NCBI RefSeq assembly: GCF_010093815.1
Contig: NW_022985551.1
Span: forward strand, 1,413,311-1,477,310
Length of the DNA: 64,000 nt
From: Pseudovirgaria hyperparasitica
Taxonomy: Eukaryota > Ascomycota > Dothideomycetes > Acrospermales > Acrospermaceae
Reading direction: 5' to 3'
Each line of letters begins with the position of its first letter. The first letter of the stretch is position 1. The notes under the pieces were generated by a model. It was not told where the DNA came from. It was given only the letters and a program-made list of their open reading frames with translations, and did not search any database. A program made the translations under genes and the position numbers. Positions 1 to 10,137 of this stretch are shown piece after piece.

Positions 1-1622
1 TGTATTCGGTTGGATACCCGGGACCGGTGCAAATAAAGTCGGATTTGATACGAAATCTAGAATCTTCTCGATAGTGTCCCATCTGAGCAGCCTCGCGACC
101 AATGTGAAGCCATCGCGCACTACTTCGGGGATACAAAAGGCTTCGCCAGCCACGAGGTATGCCAGAGCGTGTTCGACACGTCCAGAAGCCACGGCTAGTG
201 TGCTTCCATCCGCGTTGAACGGTGGAAGCGGCTCAGTCTCAACAGTGGTCAGCAATGGACCTCCGTAAAGAACTCGTAAAGCGTCTAGGTAGCTATGCCA
301 AATGAAATGCTGTGACGGAACTTGTAGCTTAGCAACTCTGGTACCTTCCAGTGGTCTCATGCTTTGCGAGATTATGTTTCGAAGAACAGGACTCCTGGCA
401 AGTAACACACCATGGGCCGGAATGCAAAAAGTTTGCATGTTGGGATCAGGTGAAACCTCCAAGATACAATCAGCAAGGGCTTGATTCCCAAAATTCTCAC
501 TTAGCCAATCACGTAGACTGTAGAGTGGTGCCATCTCTGAGCTAGAGATTGGGTCCATGCCGTTTACACGAGCGCCATTCTGGGTAGGCGCGCGTGTGTC
601 TGATCTCTTCGTGTCTTGATCTTGATTGCGTGAGGAGCCCTGCGATGGTGACCGTGAGTCCTGGAAATTGCCATTCGGCGGGCCGTATGGTGGACGGGGG
701 TAATAGAAGTCTTGGGGCCTTGCGCCATACGGTAGACCTTCAGATGGATACCAAGGAGGCTGCTGCCTTCCCAAAGGCTGGTCCCTTCTGTACCCAGCCC
801 CATTGTGAGGTAGACCCATGATCGGGTACATAGAACCAGCGTGGGGATCCGAAAGATGGTGTGAATGGGCAGGGTAGAAGGGCGGTGGACCATAAGTAGG
901 AGGCATGTACCCAGGTGGTGCTTGAGGCATTTGGAATGGCATCATACCTGGAGGTGGAGCCGGGGAGGTATTGGATGAATCGGCATAGCCACCAAAGATG
1001 ATCCGGCTTGGGCTCGGACGCGGATGGTGCATAGTAACATTGTTTGATGGCAGGTTCTGAAAAGGGACAGAAGATGTCGTGGAGGTGGGCGTGGGCGTGG
1101 AGCGGTCTTCAGACGGGTAAAAGGGAGGGGGGAGCTCGTTGGCCACACGACTAGATACGGTGGAAGACTTTCTCGTGTGTTGGGATACAGACTGCACACC
1201 GTCCTGTTGTTCTGCTACCTCCGCAGGCACGATCTCTTCGACTGACGACACATGGTCAGTATTTGTACAACGGGGTCACACCTGTCGCGACACGCGAGAC
1301 GAAACTCACGAGGCAGAACTTCATTCGATTTTTCTGAATTGGCGACTGGTTCTATTGTATGAGCTTCAATTTGATCTTCGACGCTTTCGTCACTCTTGAT
1401 CAGTGCCTGTTCTTGTGCTGGCGCATGGTTTGTGTCTCCGTTTTCAGGAGAGCGAGCAGATATTGTATTTGTAACATCGGGGGGGGAAGCATTCGACTTG
1501 GGAGGCACAGAAGGTTTTGAGTATGCCAGAGGAACAGCGGGTACAATTCGAGCTATACGAGGGGCAGCTTTTCTATTGCTGGTTCGTACTGGACGAGCGG
1601 TGTCGGCAATGGGTGGAGTCAT
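1..1622 (-). CDS. BTB-like domain protein with proline-rich N-terminus, 3' end outside window
   Basis: Two exons are visible, 1310..1622 and 1..1241, separated by a 68-nt intron (donor GTGAGT, CTGAC branch, acceptor CAG) with matching phase. This gives 518 residues, and the C-terminus lies beyond base 1. I chose the ATG at 1622 because its context is CAACATG and no upstream ATG stays in frame. Residues 1-335 are low complexity and rich in Pro, Ser and Tyr. From about residue 340 the pattern DCILEV, then PAHGVLLARSPVLR, is the start of a BTB/POZ-like fold (buried Asp, then the H-x-x-x-L-x-x-x-S helix). BTB domains usually mediate dimerisation or cullin-3 adaptor binding; the partner here is unknown. 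A second BTB-like gene lies at 21348..22973. Family assignment is good; function is not known. Confidence 0.75.
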
Positions 1623-2661
1623 GTTGACAGGACGGACCGAGGTATACACAATGGTGAGGCAGCGTCTCCAAGATAAATGAGCTAGACAGTAATCTGGCCA
1701 CTACCTTGGAGCGCCCGTGAAAGAAGATGGAGGTGCGTAATGGAGGAGAGAAGAAGAGAATGTGAAGGTTGTAGTGGAAGGAGACGCGGATGATGAATTG
1801 GAAGCTTCAACAAGAACTTTGGCACTAAGATCGAATGTGGGGGAAGCTGAAGCGACACACTAGATGACGCACGGCCCTCTATCTTGGAATTCCAGGTTGG
1901 ATGTGTTTCTAGTTCTGCCTCAGGCCGCTAGGTCCTTGTTTTCTTCTCCATCCCACACCACTGACTTGTTTTTCGGCTTGAGACATTGATGTGATATCTC
2001 ATATTGCATACCTGTATGAGAGAGATACTGAACAGAATAGAGGAGACTGATACAGTCGGCCCGCCTTGGGTATCATTCGGAATTAGCTCATAACTGACTT
2101 GCTGAGCAGCAGAGGCAACTGACCAATATAAACCGACGTGCAACGAATGATAAAGTAGCATTCATATAGCTTCACGTTCAGTCCCTTTGTCGTAGGCTGT
2201 GCTATGCTTCGCGACGTTTCATGACAGGACCCTTTGGTTCTCACAGCACGTCCTCTATCCACTCGTCAAAGTCTAGTCTGGAGGTAACTTGATTCACATC
2301 GTCGGCGATGCTATTGACGAAAGGATAGTGAAGGATTACTTCATCTACGGCAAGATCGAAGAAGACTATGCTCGTTCTTCCTACCTCAAAAGTTCCATCT
2401 CACTGAGTATGCGTGGAAAGCGTGCGCGATCGAGGCTCCCTCACACCTCAGCTCCTGTGACGTCTCATTACAACTCTTAAAATTCCTAATCCTCTCTCTC
2501 ACATCATGACTTTCAAGCTTACTTTGACTTCCTCTCCAATCCTTTGATTTACACTGTCACGACGCTCCAGTCAATACTTCTAATCGACATCCTACATTGC
2601 CTTTGTTCTTACTCCTAAGTCCTACTCTAGCAACTTCAAAAGACGCACTGGATAGAGAGTA
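1623..2661. other. Intergenic, shared divergent promoter region
   Basis: About 1 kb between two divergent genes. On the minus strand a stop-free stretch near 1705-1858 reads as a Ser/Thr-rich peptide, but it ends in an in-frame stop and has no convincing acceptor into the downstream exon, so I treat it as 5' UTR. No RNA gene or repeat seen. Confidence 0.5.
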
Positions 2662-3992
2662 ATGCCCCGTGGCAATGCAAACTCTGAAGCGCCAACATTG
2701 ACCGTCAGCCCCAAATCTCCGGTTCAATACAAATGCTCTTCAAGCCCCTCATTCCCGATACAAGAACATTTTCATCGGAACGGACAAGCGTCGTTTAGGG
2801 GGAAGAGAAAGAACAATATCGCTGGCGGTGAATGATTCTCATTGCAGTTCGAGCTCTTTATACTGATCGTTTCCAAACAGGAAATCGTTTCTCCATCCTT
2901 GCGAGTCTTGATGACACATCTGATTCATCTCACCGAGCTTTGGATATAACATCGTCAGGGAGACTGAGTCGCAATCGCAAACGTGGAAAACGAGGGGGCG
3001 CTAACAGCAGAAATGGCAAAGTTCCTGCTCATTTTGAAGCACTGAACAGTCTTTTCACAGAGATGCCGTTTTTATCCCCTACTAGACCGCCATCAGTACA
3101 GTCGGATCTCGATGTAGGTACGGTGCCTAAGACAAGGGATTTCACCACGAGCCCCGAAACCCCAAGCTTTCATACACCGACTAGGTCTCTATCAACAGTT
3201 ACAACACCTGCCACTCCTTCCCCGGTGCCCAAGACGAGTCCCATTATACCCAGATGCTCACTTCGGGACTTACCGCGCATTCCAAGGTCAGATCCCGTGA
3301 GTCCGAGGATCCGGAATCAGGCACGAATAGCTCAGTTCTGTCTTCCTATGCCGTCTCAAAACCCATTTACTACGGGCACTCGATACTTCCCGTTGGCACC
3401 ACACCCTCAGCCTAGACTACCAGCGAGCAAGATTTCAAAAGCTTTGGTACAGCTTCACCGTGAATCGCGATTCTTTCCGTCTCAACGTACTCTTGAGAAA
3501 CCAATGGGGGAGCCAAAAGATCCTTATGCAGGACAATCATTCTTCATGATGGGTCATGCGCGGCATTGCTGGTGCTGCCAGGAGGCCAAAAGCCGGCCGG
3601 AATTGGACCCGGCACCCGAAACCAAACTTTTACACATACCTGACCCTCCTGTTGACGATACGGATCGTCGGGCATGCTGCACGACTGTTGATTCTAGCTT
3701 GGCTTCGACCGTCGAGACTGTCCCTAGTACCCCCTTTGAAGTAATTGCTGCAGAAAGAGAGGACAGAGAAGGCTGGACCCTACTCTTGCCAGAGGAAGAG
3801 TCCTCTAATCCAGTCGAACACCCAGTTACTGCTACATCGGCAAACTCTGTTATACCGTCTCCACCTGGTAGTCCTCTAAGAAATCAGTTTGACCGTTTCA
3901 GACACGCGATGGAGGGTGTTGAGCCGAAGTTTCCTTGGGAATGGGGTGATCCGGAATGGCAGTGGTCTGAACTTACTAGCACTGGCTGCTAG
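2662..3992 (+). CDS. Unrecognised Ser/Pro-rich fungal protein
   Basis: Two exons, 2662..2827 and 2881..3992, joined across a 53-nt intron (donor GTGAAT, branch ACTGAT, acceptor ACAG) with phase 1 preserved; 425 residues. The first ATG of the downstream reading frame (2832) lies inside the intron, so the start at 2662 is preferred. The protein is mostly disordered: Ser/Thr/Pro-rich segments, a basic patch RKRGKRGG near residue 90, several SP/TP dipeptides that could be phosphorylated by proline-directed kinases, and a Cys/His cluster HARHCWCCQE near residue 300. No enzyme motif is visible. The basic patch would fit a nuclear protein, but that is inference. The C-terminus is Trp/Glu-rich. Confidence 0.65.
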
Positions 3993-4883
3993 ACTTCTGA
4001 ACCCGAGCTTTATTATAACGTTGGATGGTACAGTACTTGAGCCTTTGAAGACGGTGCAACACCTGTATTCATCCTAATCAAAGCATCAATCATAACACAT
4101 ATCCCAAGTCTTTTGGTTACATGGCAAACATTATGTTCTACAACTAGAGTGCGGGCTAGCTTACCCTTTTCTTGTCTCGATCAACCACTCTTTATACCTC
4201 TATACTTTTGCTTGAGTCGTCTTGATCTTGAACCATTATCATACCACGTCACTTACATTTACCACTCTTCTGTGCCTCCCTGTATTACTTTTCAGACCCT
4301 CTTTCGTGGGGTAGTACTTGGTCAACTAACCCATTTTTATTGCTCTTAGTTCTTGTACAGTTTGGTATCGTTGATACTATAAAATGTGTGGCTCAACCTA
4401 CTCCCCATCCGTTGCAAGGAACCATAAGATACCCTTTTAGGCTGTGTCTGGAAGGATGTGGTCGTCGATGGTGAAATGGTTAGCCCGACTCGGGTCATTC
4501 TGACTTATATGTTGCAGCTGTTCTCAGCCTGGCCTTGGGTGCGAGCTACGCGTTCTTAGGTATAACCTCATGCTTTTCTGCTGGCCTGCTTGGCACCTAT
4601 CAGATCTTCATATAATTATTGTTTTTGGCAGTCAGAAGGTATAGATCGAGAGAACTGCTATGTGTCCTTGTGCTGGTTACCTCTACAAGCACTGTTACTC
4701 TATGTCACGACTGTCTTCCTGTCCCCTCAAAGCCTTCTCAAATACTGGTAGAAATCTATAGTATTAATATAATGCGTTATATTTACAGTGTGTAGCATGA
4801 CTTGTGACTCATGTAATCCATGTGAGTTAATCCAGACATATGAAATTCAGTAGCCTGATAGGCTGTGTTCGACTCCGTCCAGA
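3993..4883. other. Intergenic between convergent genes
   Basis: About 890 bases between the 3' ends of two convergent genes. Only short shadow frames. A tRNA D-arm look-alike at about 4469-4484 is not followed by a T-arm. Nothing else seen. Confidence 0.5.
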
Positions 4884-6588
4884 TCACAAAGCAAATGAAA
4901 AGGTTCCCTTCTCTCTCAGCCTCCTGCCGTAATAATAGAAAATGATAGGTATCGGCACCATCGCCATTGAAAAGAATCCTAGTAGACTCGTCGCCCATGC
5001 TACACCCAATGCCCGATACATGTATGGTGTAAACAGCAGCACTGAAGCAGCGCTGACACCACGGACAAATCCATTAGCTGCAATGGCACTGGCAACGTTC
5101 GACAGATAGACATCTGCGATGTATATTACTCCGTTGAAGAAGACACTCGTAATACCTGCGCCGATAAACACGCCAGATATGACCTGAGGCCAGAATGTGA
5201 TGTTGGGATGTGAAGTCCAAGCAAACCAGAAAAGTCCGATAGGGAGGCTAAAGCCACCAACAATCATAGGAAGAAGTCGATCTTCTGGCGAGATCTTGCC
5301 GTTCTTCTTGAGAATTCTGGCGTAGCGTGTGCGCGCGTCAACTCCCATGCTGATGCAAGCGATGATGATCCCAACCATTATGCCAAGGAACGGTAGTGAG
5401 GCCATCACAGGTTCCCATCCGCGTATCATGCGGAATGCTACAGGATACGCGAAGAAGATTGCGTACAAAATACTGTAGACCAGGGAGATGTAAGCTGTGA
5501 CAGCAACCAACTACGAAAATCGTCAGCGAGTACAAATGAATGAAGTTGGGCAGCTCTCACAATCGGCTCCCGCAATATTATCCGAACTGGTTTAAGGAGG
5601 TACCTCTGTGCAACAGCCTTGAAAGTGAAGGGTGATTCGTCAAGCTTTGCATGCCATGCCCATTCTTTCGTCTCCAACCGCTTCTTTGTGGCCATCTTTT
5701 GGAGTATGATGGGCTCCGAGGTCTCCTTAACAAAGAACATCCCAAGCAGAGTGAAGACTCCTGAAATTATCATAGTGACCCATGCTGTCCACCTCCACCC
5801 GAGATGGCTGTGTACAATCAAGGAACCCATAATAGGTCCCAAGACAGGACCGAGGAAAACAGCAGCTGCAAAGACGGACATGGCTACTCCACGATCCACT
5901 ATATGGAGCATATCGACATATATAGCACTCGTGACCCCAAGTGGTGCCGCTCCAAATAGCCCAGCAAGGAAACGGCTGACAAGCACCGTTTGGAGGTTCT
6001 GGGCCAATGCCAACGGGATCTGACAGATGACAAAAAGAGTAAGACCCGTGAAGATTGGATAAAACCGGCCAAATCGTTCAGACAACGGTCCCCATAACAT
6101 AGGTCCTGTCAAAAGTGTGTGAGCAAGAACTAGTGATATCCCGATTGAGGGGGTTTACCGAACGCGAAACCCAGCACGTACAGACTGACACCCAGAATCA
6201 TCACTTCTTCACTCACGCCAAACTCTTCCGCCGTGACTTTGGTGCATGTCGAGAAGATGCTGCTTGCAAAGCTTACACAGAATGTACAGGCGGCGGTCAG
6301 ACCAATGATCAAAAATTTATCCCTTTGTCTGAAGTTTATCGGCTTCAACGGGTCGTCAGGTCCGTCAAAGTCGACGAGCCATGACTGTACTTCCTTGGTC
6401 GGGGATGGTGCAGCACACTGTAGTAATGTTTCTGATGAACTGTAGCTGCGAGCGCAACGGGAACAGCATTGCGTGACTTTTCCCTCATCTTTCACAGAGT
6501 CGTTGCAGGTGTCGATACTATGAATCGTGGGAGCTACTGAATGCCAGGTTGTGTCTCGAGCTCCCTGCTCAAATTGATGTAGACTCAT
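4884..6588 (-). CDS. MFS transporter, DHA1 (drug or polyamine:H+ antiporter) type
   Basis: Three exons, 6159..6588, 5561..6105 and 4884..5510, with introns of 53 nt (GTAAAC...ACAG) and 50 nt (GTGAGA...GTAG); phases match and give 533 residues, normal for a 12-helix MFS protein. A hydrophilic N-terminal tail is followed by the family signature WLVDFDGPDDPLKP just before TM1. The loop 2-3 motif A reads GPMLWGPLSERFGR, spanning the first splice junction, and motif GWRWTAW follows TM6. These are typical of fungal DHA1 exporters of the Flr1/Tpo1 group, which expel drugs, polyamines or metabolites from the plasma membrane. The substrate cannot be told from sequence. No biosynthetic cluster surrounds it, so a general export role is more likely than self-protection. 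Confidence 0.9.
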
Positions 6589-8647
6589 CTATGGTCAAAT
6601 TGAGAAATTTGTGCTGGACTTGCTTCGTGAGGGTGGAGACGGCTGCGAACAGAGATGAAGTATGTAGCCTTGGTGACGGGAATTGGAAGAATATGGCCCA
6701 TGGTGTCCGTACAGCCTGCCTGCCCACGCATTTGTCTCCGAGCATCAACACCAGCAAATCGCCAAGGGGCTGGGGTTCATTATCGCGCATGAGGTATAAT
6801 GATACCTCCGTGTTTTGCGTTGTCCGGTACCCACTTTTAGATCGCAGCCAGTACTGTAGACTGCAAGGCACGGCTCCGAACGTCAGTGCGCAGAAAATTC
6901 CGACGCAGACAACAGGGGCTAAGAGTCCGTTCAAGAACATCATTACTACGCCAACATCTAACTGGGTACGATGATCGTAAAACTTCTATGACAGTCAGAC
7001 AGCACCTAGGTCAGTCTGCTGTCAGAATCTAGTTGATGACACCATATTTCAGTGGTGGATGTGGTACTTACATGTGACAGTGTTTGCGGAACATTACTAC
7101 GCCTTGTCAATACGGTCCATGTCGAAATGTACCATGATACCTATATTCCGATTGATCGAATGGTTTACTCGACCTAATTCAAATACCTCATACTAGTTTC
7201 TGCCCCGGGACTAGCCACATTTCAAATGGCTATTACGTTGATTTTAAATTGGGTTTTTGCGTCACGTTATGGTTGAACGGCTTTGAATACTTCCGTAAGC
7301 TTACTGCATTCTACCTGCTCGATGATGGTCGCATGTTACAAAATGCGACAACAAAATTTTCAATGTCTCCTCGAATTCCTCATGATCGTAGCCTGAGTAT
7401 AGTATGGTAAGCTTAGTTTTGTCTCGTTTCGCCATTGGTCGATATTACCCATGACAGACAGACCTTTGTCGTGTCTCTGCGGCACTGACAAGAACATGTA
7501 CAGAACGGTCAGCCTGGTCGACACGGTAGTCGTTTCGTGTTGGAAGCCATATGTGGTGTATTATGCCTGCAGCAAACTTCAGTATGCAAGCCATTCGAAG
7601 AATCTGAGTTTGGTCAACATTTGTCTTTGGCCAAGTATAAGAGCCGTTGCTCTTGTTGTCAGTATCAAGTTCACTTGTCCAAGGCAGGTATGGAGGTGTA
7701 TCTCGTTGTACCATCAAGTGTACATGCAGCACATATCCGGGAGAGATCAAGTTTTTTTTTTTGAACTGTAACACCGGTGACACAATGAAGACTAACCACA
7801 GATCACTCAGACGGTTGCAGCATTGAGAAGACTTCATTCGGAACCTGATTCCAACATGAACACTCTCTAGAGCCTCTGGAGATTGCGACAAACCTTTGAG
7901 CCGGAACGCCCTCGTGTTCCCGACTAATAGAAATGGTCCTACGGGTCTTCCCAAAAGAGTAACCCACACAAATTCAACATGATACGACCTTCTAGAAATC
8001 GGCTACCCGTAAGCCCGTACCTTTCATAATAGCGTTATGTGACACACGAAATGTCTTTGCGAATATCGTCATAACGAATTTCAACGATCATTGTTCCGGT
8101 CTTTTCGCATTGCGTCGAAGCCAAATGTATTTGGACTACACAATCGTAAGAGCACCAAAGGCGCATGACGGATCCTCAGATACCATATAGCACTCAAAGC
8201 TAAATAATTAGACCATGCAAAGACCTGAAGCAATCGACTCCCGAAAATGTTGGACAGGTCAGTGATGAACATACCGGAACAGGCTTAGCGCAACTTAAAG
8301 TGGGCTCCCTGACAGGAAACATAAATTATTATAACATCACGCCATGCTACTTGAAACACTTGAAATCAAGTCCAGTCTTGAAGTCTCGCCGTTGCCTCCA
8401 TGATGATCCGCCCCTACGCATCACATGATCGTTCCCTTGAGGATCGTCTGTTATCTTATCCCACTTAGTTAGGGCTTATTTGGCACTCTACGACCTCTAC
8501 CTACGTCTACAGAATCCAGTTAGACGAGACGATTTGGTCGTTCAACTCTGTCACGTTTCGTTCTACAAAATTTCCTAATTACAACTCAATTGCAAAGTCG
8601 CCCTCAATCACCATAGCTGGCTGCTATACCGCAAACATCACACCACC
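6589..8647. other. Intergenic, no supported gene
   Basis: Two kilobases between the divergent MFS and monooxygenase genes. Frames on the minus strand at 6569-6943 (124 codons, overlapping the MFS start) and 7445-7969 (174 codons) lack recognisable domains. A T-run lies at about 7752-7761. I see no RNA gene. Confidence 0.45.
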
Positions 8648-10075
8648 ATGCCTCCTCAATCCGCCATAATCGTATGTACAACCATCCCCTCCCCCCAAAA
8701 TAACCACCTCCCGCAACCCCCTAGGCTAATCCAAACCAGATCGGGGGCTCGCTCTCGGGCCTCCTCGCCGCCCTGACCCTCTCACCACACATCCCCCAAA
8801 CCACCATCCTCGAAAGCACGCCCGCAGCCTCGACCCGCCACTCGCAGGCCGCCGGCATCTCGCCCGGCCCGGACTTCCTCGCCTTCATGGCGCGACATGA
8901 CCGTACCGGCCGTGCGTACACGGTCGGCAAGGCACCGGCCTCTGTCGTGGGGCTTGACGGCGCGATCGTGAAGCCCATGGGCGCCGTGCTGGAGCTTAGT
9001 TCTTGGAGTGTGTTGTATGCGATCCTGAGGGCGAATTATGATGGATTTTCCAGTGTGGTTGTGCCAGAGCCGCCGAGCGGGGTGGCCGGTGGGACGTATC
9101 TGAGTGGGAGGAGGGTTGTTGGGGTGGATCTGAGTGATGAGAAGGTGGTCCGGGTGAAGTGTGCGGTCGAGGGCAGGGGAGAGGAAGTGTATGAGGCGGA
9201 GATGGTTGTAGTTGCGGACGGGAGCTATTCGACCGTGCGGGAGCTACTGTTTCCGGGGAGTAGGCGGCGGTATACGGGGTATGTGAGTTGGAGGGGGACG
9301 GTGAGGGAGGCGGAGATTAGTGAGGCGACGAGTGAGTATTTTGATGGGGCGCTGAAGATGTTTATGGGGTTGAAGAATGGGTATATGCTGGTGTGAGTGA
9401 TGCAGGATGATCATGGTGAGATCAGAGCTTATGCTGTACAGGTATAAGATCCCTTCGGACGAGGGTGAGCTGCGGCCAGGAGGCAGACTAATCAACTTTG
9501 TGTGGTACCACGAGATGGCAGAAGGATCTCCAGACCTGAAGATGGCTATGACCGATATCAACGGCAAGGAGCACTTCAACACCGTCACACGGGATCTGCT
9601 CCAGCCACAGGCGTGGGAAAAGCAAAAGGCCTTTGGTGTTCCGCAAGTTCCACTTCCATTTCAAGAGCTTCTGCAAACGGCGACCTCAATCTTCATCACC
9701 AAGATTAACGATTCAGCGACGTCACAGCCGGTAGTGCAGGATCGATTGTTCTTCGTCGGTGACGCGCTCCGTGCCCTGCGTCCTCACAATGCGCAGAGTA
9801 CGAACCAGGCTGGGTTTCATTGTCGATTGCTTGAGCAAGTGATCCTAGGGAACATGACGACCAAGGAATGGCAGCACGAAGTCGTCAGCCAGGGCCGTAT
9901 AACAGGAGAAATGAGTACATTCATCGGCATGATGGGATTTCGTCGCAAGTTCGCCATGCTCGCAGCGTATCTACGCCATCTCAGGCTGGTTTGTGTCTAC
10001 AAATTCGTCGGGTTCTGGGGCTGGCTTTTCAGGGGACGGAAGAGCACTGGATATAAAGAATTTCTCAACAATTAG
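8648..10075 (+). CDS. FAD-dependent monooxygenase, aromatic-ring hydroxylase-like
   Basis: Three exons, 8648..8671, 8740..9392 and 9442..10075; introns of 68 nt (GTATGT...CCAG) and 49 nt (GTGAGT...ACAG); 436 residues. The first exon codes only eight residues, and the dinucleotide-binding motif (IIIGGSLSGLLAAL, a GxGxxG variant) is assembled across the first splice. A GD motif (residues 332-333, FFVGDALRALRPH) binds the FAD ribityl/phosphate part and is followed by the helix N-terminus QSTNQAG. The middle segment resembles the substrate-binding domain of 2,6-dihydroxypyridine 3-hydroxylase-like enzymes. Expected reaction: NAD(P)H- and O2-dependent hydroxylation of an aromatic compound; the substrate is unknown. 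Its stop lies 62 bases from the stop of the convergent protease. Exon 2 switches from C-rich to G-rich on the coding strand (see findings). Confidence 0.88.
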
Positions 10076-10137
10076 ATAGTTCTCGACGTGGATTCTATGC
10101 TCTGAATGACAGAGGTTGTCAGCTATCTATCTGAAGA

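Noticed and set aside
1705-1858. Possible upstream coding exon of the first BTB-like gene
   Set aside because: Reads like a Ser-rich peptide, but ends in an in-frame stop, and the only phase-correct junction needs a 39-nt intron with a GGAG acceptor. An ATG with good context lies downstream at 1622.
4469-4484. tRNA-like D-arm (GGTGAAATGGTTAGC)
   Set aside because: No matching acceptor stem or T-arm with GGTTCRA could be found downstream, and the next hairpin does not give a 7-base anticodon loop.
6569-6943. 124-codon minus-strand frame upstream of the MFS gene
   Set aside because: It overlaps the start of the MFS coding region, has no recognisable domain, and an equally long frame runs opposite to it.
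7445-7969. 174-codon minus-strand frame
   Set aside because: Composition does not look coding, no domain, and a competing frame exists on the plus strand.
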